Source: Kingdonia uniflora
Lineage: Eukaryota > Streptophyta > Magnoliopsida > Ranunculales > Circaeasteraceae
Direction of reading: 5' to 3'
DNA length: 64,000 nt
Assembly: GCA_014058105.1 (NCBI GenBank)
Contig: JACGCM010001929.1
Location: 124,001 to 188,000 of the forward strand
Under the pieces are notes generated by a model that was not told where the DNA came from, searched no databases, and saw only the letters and a program-made list of their open reading frames with translations. Every line of letters begins with the position of its first letter. Position 1 is the first letter of the stretch. This document shows positions 35,010 through 45,998 of the stretch, one piece after another. Made by a program: the position numbers and the translations under genes.

Positions 35010-35530
35010 TGATAAATCTTTACCTTTGTTTTTTATTTATCAAAGTTAAACCTGTTCTTTTGGTAACCGAATCAAATTTTCTAATATCAGTAGATCAGGT
35101 AAGATAAAGTTGTCTTGTCTTTCATCTTTATAAAATTATCTCACTTTTTGTCTTCTCTTCTTTTACTCCAAAGCTACAAACACATATTTTGTAGTATAAA
35201 ATAAGCCTTGGGACTTTAATTTTGCAATCATTATTATCTTTTTATCATTTGTATTAATCAAGTCCTTTTCGTGCAATATACATATGTGTATATATTAATA
35301 CTGTAGTGGCACAATAATGAATGTCTTTATAGTTGATACAAATGACAATAGATGATCATCACTGCAGAATTAGATTCTTAAGGCTCTTTTTTATTGCAAA
35401 AATGAGTTATAGCTTTGGTGTGTAGAGATGGCAAAAGGTGAGGTAACAATTTATAGTGGTATACATTTCCACCCACATCCTCCTTGTTCCCTCTCTCGTT
35501 TGTTTTAACTGAAACTAAATAATATTTGGC
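35010..35530. other. Intervening sequence between captured NRPB2 and beta-glucosidase pieces
   Basis: No coding signal. The junction between the two source genes lies somewhere here. Confidence 0.4.
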
Positions 35531-35535
35531 TGCAG

Positions 35536-35823
35536 GAAGATGTGGATCTCATGGCAAAGTTGAACTTCGATGCATGTCGATTTTCAATCTCTTGATCCAG
35601 AATTTTTGCAGGTAATCTAAAACCTTTAATTTACACACTATTCATGTGTACAAATTAACATTGTGTACTCGATAAGAAAACATATTTTGCTTTTTTCGTT
35701 TGTTTTAAACATTTAATTTTTTTAACATCATTTACATCTTCCATTTCTTAGATGGAGAGGGGAAGGTACACTGGAAAGAATTTGCCTATTACAATAGGCT
35801 GATTTACTACTTGCTTGAGAAAG
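35536..35823 (+). pseudogene. Captured GH1 beta-glucosidase fragment (two exons)
   Basis: Exon 35536-35611 gives EDVDLMAKLNFDACRFSIS, a stop TGA at 35593-35595, then SRIFA. The stop replaces the conserved Trp of the SISWSRI motif (one G-to-A change). Exon 35752-35823 gives DGEGKVHWKEFAYYNRLIYY. Both have GT/AG borders (ctgcag|g, cag|gtaatc, ttag|a, aag|gtaatg) and are neighbouring exons in plant family-1 glucosidases, which hydrolyse glucosides such as defence compounds and monolignol glucosides. Only about 50 residues are present, without either catalytic Glu. Confidence 0.88.
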
Positions 35824-36319
35824 GTAATGCTTAGATATCCTTGGGACCTTGATGATAAGTTCTTAATTCTTTTCTATGATAATCCAACTAGCAGTTTGTT
35901 GTTCCATTTACTAAAATACATAATATTCAAGCGGTTTAATCACAATCATTCTCATTGTCCCTTTTATTACATGTGTACATATATTCAAGCGGTAGCATGA
36001 AGATCAAGTAGACCGTTATCATGTCACATTTCATCTATTAAGGTAATTGTCTTTCCACACTTCAATAGATATTCAGATTTTATTTTGCGATACATGCATT
36101 AAGTAGCAAGCTAATATTTCAAAGGGTTTAAGATTTATATTTGATTAATTTGCAATGTTATTTTTGTTGCAGGCATTATCCTTGGGTCCAAAATATCATT
36201 TTATCTTTATATGACTTAATCTCAGGCTACCTTTCGCTTTCAAGTCATCGTCCATTTCTTTGTAATTCTTATGTTCTTAGTTTCATTTCCAAATTTCATA
36301 TGGAATCTTGTACTTGGAT

Positions 36320-36672
36320 CACTACAAGAAAATTGTTGATATATTATAACTTGAAATATGATCTAATACAAAGCTACATGTGCAGTAGGTGTTTTTTTAG
36401 AGTGATTAAAATTATGAAGTGTAATTTTGATATATTTGTGGAAAAAAAAAATTGCCACTGACTTTTTCTGTGGTAAATAAATAGCCACGGATTAAGATTG
36501 TGTCTTACCTTATTTTATATCACGGTTTATATCTGTGGCAATAAAATAACCACAGATTAAATCCGTGGAAAAATAGTACATTAAGCTCGGACTCTACCAC
36601 AACCAAGGTCCGTGGCAAATATTATTTTACCACAAATAGAGTCCATGGTATTTTGCTAAAATTGGTGTAGTG
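36320..36672. repeat. CACTA right subterminal region and terminal inverted repeat
   Basis: It begins with an internal CACTACAAGAAAA, a word typical of plant CACTA ends, and finishes at the true right end (gtgtagtg). In between are many TTGCCAC, CCACGGA and CCGTGGCAA-like words in both orientations (36455-36655), the kind of array to which CACTA transposase accessory protein binds (known for En/Spm). Confidence 0.75.
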
Positions 36673-37234
36673 TTAAGGAAACATTGCTTCTCTTTTCTCT
36701 AACTCTTTTTTCTCTCTTTCTTTGGAAAAAAATTATTTTTGAAAGAGCTTAATATCCTTTATCAGATAGTCAATTTGACATCAATCAAAACCTAAAAACC
36801 TTGAGGTTAATATTGAGTTAGTTTATCCTACTTCCCACATATTATTTTGGAGTGATTCAAGAAGGGTGTTCCTTGTTGTGAATTCAAGGAGAGTCGTTGA
36901 GAGAATTAAGAAGAGTCGTTGCAAGAATAAAAGCGATAGGGCGTGATGTCTGAATCAGAAGAAAGATAATCATGAGACGGGGTTACCGAGTCTGTAAGTG
37001 TAATTCAGATTAAACTCTTTTTGATTAGTGAATTTTTAGTTGTCGTGTTCATCGACAATGACCTGTGGTTTTTCTCTTGAGTAAGGAGTTTCCACAGAGT
37101 GAACAATTACTTGTGTCGTTTAATTCTTTGTTTATACTATTGATTATTTATGTTTAATCCCAGATCATTGATTGATAGGAATTATTTTGACCTAATTTCT
37201 CGAAATACATTAAATACGAGTACATCAAATTTCA
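36673..37234 (+). repeat. 3' LTR of copia element 2, right part
   Basis: After the TTA target duplication (36673-36675) the LTR resumes with aggaaacattgcttctc and runs to AAATTTCA, matching 19572-20145 of the 5' LTR. Confidence 0.93.
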
Positions 37235-38071
37235 TCAAGGTCGAAATTGACCAAAATAATAATTTAACTGAAGTAAGATCATTTAAATATGTAAATCATA
37301 AAAATGTTGTAATACTTTTATGATGTTCAATATAAGAAAGGATGAATCTATTGTACATTTTAACGTTCTTTTTTTTTTGGCATTGGGATTTTGTACACCT
37401 ACCAATATATACTTTATAGGATCTAACTTATACTATACATGCAGCTAGTAAACTAAATGAAAATAAGTCAATTGTAATCTAGAAAATATTGGAGAAAATG
37501 TTCGGTACTAGGCGCTTAGGACCGAGAACCTTCCTAAGTTCCTCTTCATTCAACATGTGTCCCATTTACCCTAACTTCTTAAATTTAGTTAGTTAGTTGT
37601 CATTAACATTTTTATACTTCTTAATTGATGGATAATACAAATTATCCAAATCAGTTATAATTAAATCTCCTATCTTGATCTTTTAAATTTGACTAAAACC
37701 AAAATATGGAGAACTCCATGACAGAGATTAAAATCTCATGGAGCTATGAGGATTCATTATGTATTACGAGGAGCTTAGTATGAATTATTTGATCTATGTA
37801 TCCTAATTGAGAAAATATAAATGGTGCTCATGTTTATGGATTTTTCTAGGGCTATAGTAGGAGCTATTTGATCTCAGTTAGTTCTTTTTTGGCGACAACT
37901 AGATCATAAGTGTTAAAATTTTAAAATAGAAATCCTGAAACTAGGAATCTCTATTAATTTTAGATTCTTGAAATTGATATTCAGCCCTTAATTAGGGGAG
38001 ATAAGATATTAATAACATAAGACTAGGCAACTAATTAACCAAGGTTTGGAAGTTAAGTTAAATAGGACAAG
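37235..38071. other. Unassigned interval between copia element 2 and element B
   Basis: About 840 bp of AT-rich DNA without a coding signal or repeat I can relate to anything else in the window. Possibly the pre-insertion locus. Confidence 0.5.
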
Positions 38072-38817
38072 TGTTGAAAGGAGAAGAGCTTAGGAAGTGT
38101 AGTAGCCTACTCGCAGCCTTCGACAGTTGAAGCCCACTTCGTAGCCTACTCGAATGAATTAAAGCCTACTCAATCCCTAAAATAGACTTTCTAGAGATCT
38201 CTTGAAGACGAAGCTTCGAGACCAGACAAAGCCTCGAGGATGAACTCCACATCGCAGCAGAAACACTTCGACCTTCCTGAACATGGTCGAAATGAGATAG
38301 GACAGACGGCCAACTCACCAGACAAGCTGGCGTAATGATTGGTCTTTGCAGCTAGAGTGACAGGCCGACCACTACGCCACAGTACCGAAGTATAGAGACA
38401 CATCAGACAGTTGTCACAGTGACAGTGCAGACAGGACCGGCGCTCATATCCCGCCGGGATTTCGTGACAGTAATCATGTAAACATGACCTACACTTGGTG
38501 ACTCAGCTTCATATGACTCTATAAATAGAGGAGAGGGGAAACCAAGTAGGAGTTAGAAAAATCATCTCCAGCCCCTTAAATTTTACCTTCGACCTCCCTG
38601 CGCATACTGTATTCGAACCCTTTAATTACTCATCAGTAATATAATCTTTCTTAAAAATCCTCATCAGAGGTCGTAGAGTGTTGCATTCGGGCCTTTACGC
38701 AAGAATTTATCTTTAGTTAATTCTTACTTTAGACCAATTGTTTGCTTCCCTTTGATAGAAGATTGATTCCAAGTTGTAAGAGCCAACTTCCCTTCTAAAA
38801 GAAGTTAGGCCCCAACA
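38072..38817 (+). repeat. 5' LTR of element B
   Basis: Starts TGTTGAAAGG and ends GGCCCCAACA; TATA box tataaata at 38520-38527. The left boundary rests on the 5-base inverted terminus only, because the partner LTR is missing. The preceding five bases are acaag. Confidence 0.75.
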
Positions 38818-38819
38818 AT

Positions 38820-38834
38820 TGGCGCCGTATGTGC
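38820..38834 (+). other. Primer binding site of element B
   Basis: TGGCGCCGTATGTGC two bases after the LTR; the first eight bases match the tRNA-Asp-type site common in plant gypsy elements. Confidence 0.8.
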
Positions 38835-38910
38835 TTCCCACCCTACCAATCTTTTTTTTCCCTACTTTTCTCCTCCCTTTTTTTTTCAATAATCTACTGC
38901 TCCTCTTCAA

Positions 38911-40690
38911 ATGGCACCTACACGCCGTTCCAACTCATCCCAGGCAGGCAACTCAATTGATGGAGTAGCTACCCAAATAGCCTTATTATCTCAACAAGTT
39001 GCTCAGACAGAGGAGCGCCATCAGAACCAACTAAACCAGGAGCATGAAAACCACCGCTTGGCACTGGAAACTGAGCGGAATCGCCGCTTGGATGATAAAA
39101 ATAGACAGAATAGGGTAATCGATGAGCTGCACAACACTGTCCGGGGGCTGCAGAGATTACAGCCTTTGGAACTTGCTCACCCATCCCAGGTTCTAGGCCC
39201 ATCACGCGTATCTGCCCGCGCCCGCCTAGGACCCTCACCAATCCTTGAAATACCCCCAGTTCACATCGGTGTCGAAGGTCTCCCTTGTACTATTCCCCCA
39301 ACCGGCTCTATCCACCTCGGGATTCACCCCACAGAAGACTCTTCTGACTCCACCCTCTGCTCCTCCCGACACCCCAGGCACCATCCCGCTCGAGAGCGAA
39401 TTGGGGAACGTAGTCCCGAATATATACCACATGCTCAACCTCGTAACCTTCGAACTCACCAATCTCTCCCCTCCCCATCCTGCATATGTTACACAGCAGG
39501 ACTTTGACCAAAATACAACCACTCATTCGCGTTAGCGCGAGTCCAACCACCAGCTCCTGGAGCCGCCTCAATAACCCGATTTGCCCCAATCTTTGGGCTA
39601 TCGAAATACCCTCCAACTTCCGTGCACCCAAACTCAACAAATACTGAATCACAAACCATAAATCCCACATTCTCGAATTCTAAAATGCCCAGAGCCTCTA
39701 CTCCACGGCTGACTACCTGTTGAATCGCCTTTTTCCAATAAGCCTTACCGACAACCCCCTTTGATGGTACCACAACCTCCCAAATGACTCAATATGAAGC
39801 TTTGAGCAACTATCACAACTTTTCACCGCCTAGTTTGCCATCAAAAAGGACAGAGAGGTCAGAGTTGACGTTCTGTTCAATTTCAGAAAATCCAGCAATG
39901 AGACCCTCGAAGTCTTCACCAGGAGATTCCTCGACGAATCCCAGAAAATAGAGAATCTTGACTGCGCAAATGCTATACTGGCATATTCAAATGTTATGCC
40001 CGATCACAGCCAAGTGAAAGAGCACCTAGTTCTCCATAAACCTTAAACAATCGAAGAGTACTTTCAAAGGCCAATGGCTATATCGATCTCGAACGCCTTC
40101 AAGACTCCCGTAAACAGAGCCAACCTTCGCATACCTCAAACTTCAATAAACCTCGGCAATACCCCCACTCTTCTCCTATACCCCTGATCATTCCCGTTTC
40201 ATAGGAGACTGAGAGTAGCAAGCGCCCTAGCTTTGATAATAGTGCCAAAGCTCACAAGAAGTGACCAAGACCTATTTTGCCTACACTCATTGCCCCCCTC
40301 AGCACCTTTCTGCCACACATACAGGCAGACCCCATTTGGCGTATCCCTTTAAACAATCGAAGTCAGACCAGGCAAATCTTATTGTGCCAATTACAAATGC
40401 AATTGTCACCATACCAATAAATGCTTCTCCTTTCAGCGCTCTCTCAAACTTATCTTCAGAGCAGGACGTTTACACTAATATATCGTTGAGCTTCCAAGCT
40501 ACCTAGATGATTCTTACCTCAAACCTCTACCCACCCCTCCTGCTGACCCAGCCAAGGTGCACATTTACAGAATCAATTTTATCGAAGTCAACAACATAGA
40601 GAGTGGACATTTCAAGAGCAAACGAAAGTGCATCGAAGAATGTTGCAAGCTCACCTATCAGGAGAAATTCCCTACCCTTCTGCCATAATC
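38911..40690 (+). pseudogene. gag of element B
   Basis: The ATG at 38911 starts 198 open codons (MAPTRRSNSSQAGNSIDGVA, then a glutamine- and arginine-rich helix LALETERNRRLDD). The gag core around 39790-40110 and the linker to protease (to about 40690) survive only in shifting frames with several stops. Frames on the opposite strand over 38969-39773 are shadows. Confidence 0.75.
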
Positions 40691-40759
40691 AAGCTGTAAC
40701 CCTCGTCTCGAAGGTATTTCTTTCATCAACTGTGGCACTTCACACGTTCATTTCCTCTA

Positions 40760-41140
40760 TTCCAATCCATTAGTCATCATGATTAAGATCGAGAACGTCG
40801 TCCTTCATGCAATGCTTATAGACACAGGGAGTGTAGCTGATGTCCTCTTTCTCCAAATAATTCAAGCCATGAAGAAAACATACCCCATAACTGTAGCCAA
40901 CATCAAACTGAAAAGTTTCAATGGATCAACTGAAGTCGTTGTTGGTCGTATCAGCCTACCCATCACCACAGGCCCCATTACCCCTCAAACCAGCTTCTTG
41001 GTCATTGAAAAGAAGTCTGAATACCTTGGTATACTCAGACGCAATTGGCTCCACGCCATACGAGCCATACCTTTAACCTACTATCAGACCCTTCGTTTCA
41101 GTACTCACGAAGGTACTTGGAATCTGAAAGGCTCTTAACG
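40760..41140 (+). pseudogene. Aspartic protease of element B
   Basis: Open from 40779 to 41138 (119 codons). The active site LIDTGSVADVLF has DTG at 40821-40829, followed by SFNGSTEVVVGRISLP and LGILRRNWLHAIRAIP, the standard order of a gypsy retropepsin including the (I/L)LGR-NWL-type word. Would cleave Gag-Pol. Confidence 0.88.
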
Positions 41141-41279
41141 CTTTGCCCGCTTATGCAAGCACACGGAGATCGATCTGACCGGGAAACTTGTCAGCCGCCC
41201 ATAGCAATCACTGCTTCTTTCTATCCCTTCAACTTTGACAGGGATCACCTCACCCATTGAACCCACTGTTTATATCGAA

Positions 41280-42290
41280 CTCGACAGTCCTGGTCGAGGT
41301 ACATTCATTGAAACTTTCCTCAATGAGTCAGAACGCCTCGAACTTTTAGAGTTCCTTTGAGCAAACAAAGATATCTTCGCCTGGACATTCAAAGAGATGT
41401 CTGGTGTCGACCCCAACCTGGCCTGTCATCGCCTCGATCTCATCCCCTATTCCTCAGCAGTAAAACAAAAGAAGAGTAACTTGGCACCACGACTTCGAGA
41501 GGCATTGAATCTTAAAGTGAACAAGCATATAACTGCAGGCTTTATCAGAGAAGTGAAGTACGCTGACTGGATATCAAACATTGTGGCAGTTTCTAAAAAA
41601 AATGGAAAAATTAGAATCTACGTCAACTTCACAGACCTCAACAAGTACACATCGAAGGACAATTTCCCCCTACCGACCATTTCAGCACTCCTCGATGCCA
41701 CTGCTGGACACGCGTGCCTATCCATGATGGACATGGCTTTGGGTTACAATCAGGTACCCCTCCTCCCTGAAGATCGACTTAAAGCTTCCTTTATAACTAA
41801 ATAATGCCTTTACTGTTTCAATGTTATGCCCATTGGCCTTAAAAATACGGGAGCCACCTACCAACGCCTTGTCACAACCATGTTCAAACCTTTGCTTGGC
41901 AAGTCTGCCAAAATCTATATCGGTGACATGTTATGCAAAAGCCTTCAGAAAAATACCCATATCCAAGACCTAACAGAAATCTTCTCAATACTTCGCACAT
42001 AAAACATGAAACTCTACCCAGACAAGTACAAATTTTGTGTTTCATCCGGAATATTCTTGGGTCACCTTATCAATAAACGTGGTATAAAGATTGACCCCAC
42101 CCACATTCGAGCCCTCATAGACATGCTTTCGCCCCGAACCAAAAGAGACGTTCAAAAAGTGGCTGGCAGGATAACAACCCTCAATCGTTTCATTTCTAAA
42201 TCTTCATATCGATGTGCTTGGCTATTTTCCTTTTTACGCAATCAGGGCGTCCACAAAGTAAAAAAGAAAAACAATCCCTAAATCAACTGG
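41280..42290 (+). pseudogene. Reverse transcriptase of element B (active site mutated)
   Basis: NKDIFAWTFKEMSGVDPNLA leads into FIREVKYADWISNIVAVSKK, FTDLNKYTSKDNFPLP, DMALGYNQVPL, MPIGLKNTGATYQRL, then YIGD at 41916-41927 where the catalytic box should be YIDD, so the first metal-binding Asp is Gly (one GAT-to-GGT change). Then LGHLINKRGIKIDPTHIRAL. Stops near 41802 and 42001. Catalytically dead independently of the stops. Confidence 0.93.
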
Positions 42291-42790
42291 ACACCTGAGT
42301 GCAAGTAAGCCTTCCTCGAACTCAAAACTTATCTTGGCCATCCACCCATTATCAGTACCCCTATCGAAGGCGAGACACTCTCTTTATACCTTGCTGCCAC
42401 AAAAATTTCTATTAGTTCAGTGCTCATTCGACTTGATTCCAATATCGAAAAACCTGTATATTTTATCGGCAAAACTCTAACCCCCGCAGAAACTCGATAT
42501 TCAAAACTTGAGCGTTTGCTCCTCACACTTGTTTATTGTGCCCGTAAGCTCAAACCATATTTCCAAGCACACCCCATCCGTGCTATCACAAGTTATCCCC
42601 TTAGAGAAGTACTCAGCAAAAAAGAAAAATCCAGACGAGTGTAATAATGGTCCGTATACCTTGGCGAACATGACATTACCTTCGATAATCAAATATCTCA
42701 GAAAGGCCAAGAAGTAGCAAACTTTCTAGCTGACTTCCCGGTCGAAGATGTCGATTGGGAAGAACACGAAGATGACTTATTAGAAGACCA
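42290..42790 (+). pseudogene. RNase H of element B
   Basis: WTPECK...AFLELKTYL, SLYLAATKISISSVLIRLDS, PVYFIGKTLTPAETRYSKLE and YLGEHDITFDN give the gypsy RNase H followed by the tether. 42420-42644 is open; two stops follow (TAATAA near 42642). Confidence 0.85.
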
Positions 42791-42821
42791 ACCCAAAACA
42801 GCAAATCCCTGGAGCCTTCTC

Positions 42822-43484
42822 ATGGGCTGGCGTTTATTCACAGATAGATCTGCGGGACCTAATGGCTCAAGAATTGGTATTGTCTTGGTAACACCCACTA
42901 ATGACCGCATAGAGAAAGTTGTCAAACTTACCTTCAAATGTTCCAATAACGAAGCAGAGTATGAAGCCTTGATACACGACCTCGACTTCACACTCGACCT
43001 CGGCATCCCCAAACTTGCACTCTTTATAGATTCCCAACTTGTTCAGAGACATTACACAGGAGAAAATCAAGTTAACGACCGCATAGCTGACTACGTTCTC
43101 TTTGTGCGACAGCGACAGCGCATGGACCGGTTCCCCGAAAAATCCATAATCACTCATTACCCTAGAGGAGAAAATAGACATGCAGATTCCCTCGCCTACA
43201 TAGCAGCTATGCTCCGAAAATCAGAATCTCAGACCCTCCAAATCGAAGTACTCAAACGCCCAAGTATCAACCAGATGGAAATCAATGTCATCAATACTGG
43301 GGGCGAGAGTCACGATCCAGACGACTGGCGGACACCGTTTCTTCATTACCTCAACAATGCCACCCTCCTAGATGATTCCAAAGCCAAACAGTCGTTGTTA
43401 GAAAACTGTCGCAGATACACTATCCACAAAAATGAACTACATCGTAAATCCCAAAATTGCGTCCTCATTCGATGCATATCCTAA
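42822..43484 (+). pseudogene. Second (archaeal-type) RNase H of element B
   Basis: 220 open codons: LFTDRSAGPNGSRIGIVLV, SNNEAEYEALIHDLDF, LFIDSQLVQRHYTGENQVND, PRGENRHADSLAYIAAML. The acidic residues of the family (D in LFTDRS, E in NEAEYEAL, D in FIDSQ, D in ADSLA) all remain, making this the best-preserved domain of the element. A second RNase H is the hallmark of Tat-lineage gypsy elements. The tail (43220-43484) leads to the integrase. Confidence 0.92.
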
Positions 43485-44560
43485 GCCGAAGCCTCTACAA
43501 TCTTAGCCAAACTTCACGAAGGATCCTGCGGTGCTCACACTGCTGGTCATTTTATGGCCCTTCGAGCTATCACCAAGGATTATTTTGGCCCGATATGAAA
43601 AAACAAACTTCATAATATGCAAAACACTGTAACAAATGCCAATGTTACGCTCATGACATCCATTGCCCCTCTCAAGATCTCCATTTCAGTCAAGTTTCCT
43701 AGCCATTCAAAAGATGGGCCATCGATCTCATTGGTCCCTTCTCAAAAGCCTCGGGTAGCAGAGAAAATATCATCGTCGCAGTCGATTACTTCGCCAAATG
43801 GGTCGAAGCTATACCTCTATGCCGAACCAGAGAAGAAGAAGTTATCAAATTTTTATGGGAAAATATCATCATTCGCTTCGGCTGCCCTCACATGATTTGA
43901 TGTGTCAATGGTCCCTAATTTGTTGGCAACAAAGTTAGAAACTTCCTTAAAAAGCACAATATTATTCTCTCACCTTCCATACCTTACTATCCCTAGGGCA
44001 ACGGTCAAGTCGAAGCAATCAACAAAACTATTGTTGACGGTATTAAAAGGAGAGTTGATGCAAAGAAAGGACGATGGGTTTAAGAGTTATAACACGTCCT
44101 CTGGGCCGATCGAACAGCACTAAGAAAATCTACAGGATATACCCCCTTCCTCCAAACATATGGAACCGAAGTTGTACTACCAACTCAGTTCAAAGTACCC
44201 ACTCGAGACACTAACCTCCCAGACGAAGATAATGAGTTTGAACTTGCATGCAACATGTTATAGATCGATGAAACCAGAGACCGAGCTATCGCCAACCTTG
44301 GCCGCTACCACACGTCATTTCAGAAATCCTACAACAAAAGAGTTCAGCCACGGAGTTTCAACATTGAAGATCTTGTAGTTCGACGTGTCAATCAATCTTC
44401 AAAACCTCCGAATGCTGACAAGTTTGCCGAATCTTGGAAATGACCTTATGTCTCTACGATAAAATAGACAAGGGTTCTTACTGCTTAATAACGAAAGATG
44501 AAGAGCCTTTACCAAACCCCTGGAACACAATGCAGCTGGTCTCTTATAATAGGCCATGTC
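43485..44560 (+). pseudogene. Integrase of element B (catalytic Asp mutated)
   Basis: Across three frames: zinc-binding end (KLHEGSCGAHTAGHFMALRA, 43510), core (IDLIGPFSKASGSRENIIVA, AVDYFAKWVEAIP, 43710-43820; CVNGP-F where CDNGPQF is usual, 43897-43917; GNGQVEAINKTIVDGI, 44000), C-terminus (FELACNML, SYNKRVQPRSFNIEDLVVRR). The second catalytic Asp reads Val and a stop follows; the Glu of GQVEA remains. The inserted frames are broken at least five times. Confidence 0.87.
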
Positions 44561-44649
44561 ACCAACCATGTACAACTAATGTAATCCAGAACATGCAATA
44601 AACAAATTTTTCCACCCATACTTCGTCTCCTGTTTCATTTTAAATTTTA

Positions 44650-45560
44650 TGGTTTAACTTAGGTATCATGTCAACCTTCGACCCGACTGGTACTTGAGGG
44701 TAATCTCGAGATTTTTCAAGTCTCCAATTTTGAGCAAACTCGTGGGGCAAGGATGGTCGAAAGACCGGACCCTCAGGGATGCATTGGGGGCGATTAGATA
44801 TGCTTCGTTGTGGCTAAGGCCTTCGAAGTCCAGTCCATTTCTTGTTTAACCCTGGGTATCATGTCCACCCTCTCCCTGACTGATATTTTGGGGTGACCTT
44901 GAAATGCTCAAGTCTACCATTTTGAGCAAACTCGAGGGGCAAGGATGGTCAAAATACTGGACCCTCAGGGATGCATTGGGGGCGATCAAATATGCTTCCT
45001 TGTGGCTAAGGCCTTCGAAGTCCAGTTCATCTCTTGGTTAACTCTGAAATCATGTCCACCCTCACCCCGACTGATATTTGGGGGTGATCTTAAAATGCTC
45101 AAGTCTCCAATTTCGAGAAAATGCGAGGGGCAAGGATGGTCGAGAGACCGAACCCTCTGGGATGCATTGGGGGCGATCAGATTTGCTTCGCTGTGGCTAA
45201 GGCCTTCAAAGTCCAGTTCATTTCTTGGTTTACCCCGGATATCATGTCCACTCTCGCCCCGACTGATTCTTGGGGGCGACCTTGAAATGCTCAAGTTTCC
45301 AAAATTTGAGCAAACTTGAGGGGCACGAATGGTCGAAAGACCGGACCCTCGGGAATGCGCTGGAGGCGAGCACATATTGCTTTGTTGTGGCTTAGGCCTT
45401 CGAAGTCCAGTAAATTTTTGGGTTTCCTCTAGGTATCACATCCCCTCGGCCCGGCTAATACTCGGAGGCGACCTAGAAATTTTTCAAAATTTCAAACATC
45501 GATGCGACTTCGGCCTTCGATGTCCAATAGAACATATAGGGTTCGATCTACATATCTTCG
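44650..45560. repeat. Tandem repeat, about 192 bp x 4.6, after pol of element B
   Basis: The word cttcgaagtccag starts at 44821, 45013, 45204 and 45398 (periods 192, 191, 194). Each unit also has ggggcaaggatggtcgaaag, ccggaccctcagggatgc and tgggggcga. The block lies between the 3' end of pol and the 3' end of the opposing aORF. Known: the region before the 3' LTR of plant gypsy elements often breeds tandem repeats that can spread as satellites. Confidence 0.93.
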
Positions 45561-45998
45561 AAACTCACCAGGGTTCGATCACACTGGAGTCATTCAAACA
45601 GCAATAGTATACGCAAGTAGTAGCTACAATTCTATTAAATGCAGAGAACATTTAACGAGTTACCTATCAGAGATACAGTTACAGTACAATTCAAAGATCA
45701 ATCATCAAAAGTTCAAAACAAGAAAAATCAACATAATATGCATCGATAATTCAACAATTCAAGGTCAGATCAATATAACAACATAAATCAGAAAATCAAT
45801 ATATCCGGAAGCAGGGTATGCAGAATTCACTTCAGAAAATACGCATCAATATGTTTAGCATCAACTTCAGAAGTTCAACAGATACTAATAGCTCAAAAAC
45901 TTACCAAGTTCAGAGACCAGCCAAAACAACATAATTCAAAATATTACAACTCAACATCACAGCAGCAAAGTAAAACATAAACCCCACCTCCAAATACC

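Larger units (their letters stand above)
26593..36672. mobile_element. CACTA (En/Spm-type) DNA transposon with captured gene fragments
   Basis: The left end CACTATGCCAAAA (26593) and the right end, on the opposite strand CACTACACCAATTTT (36672), are imperfect terminal inverted repeats beginning CACTA. An exact 3-bp target duplication TTA flanks it (26590-26592, 36673-36675). Removing it joins the two halves of a copia LTR seamlessly. Subterminal arrays of TGCCAC and GTGGCA-like words lie at both ends (26600-26720, 36440-36660). The interior carries host-gene fragments and a nested LTR element. No TNPA or TNP2-type transposase was recognised, so it is non-autonomous. Strand is not assignable. 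Confidence 0.92.
19182..37234 (+). mobile_element. Copia element 2: Ty1/copia element with 3' LTR split by a CACTA insertion
   Basis: 5' LTR 19182-20145, tRNA-Met primer site, gag, then no recognisable pol, an LTR/promoter-like block, a plant transposon-protein ORF, PPT 26229-26241, and a 3' LTR in two parts (26242-26592 and 36676-37234) around the CACTA element. Flanks are tcatg (19177-19181) and tcaag (37235-37239), a 4-of-5 match consistent with an aged target duplication. Gag type and the extra 3' ORF suggest the SIRE/Maximus group of copia (inference). It lacks pol and is non-autonomous. Confidence 0.88.

Noticed and set aside
38969..39773. Several 90-120 codon minus-strand frames over element B gag
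   Set aside because: Shadows of gag in a GC-richer region; no family words and they overlap the primer/gag context of a plus-strand element.
44945..45375. 124- and 129-codon frames on opposite strands
   Set aside because: They arise from the periodicity of the 192-bp tandem repeat, not from a gene.
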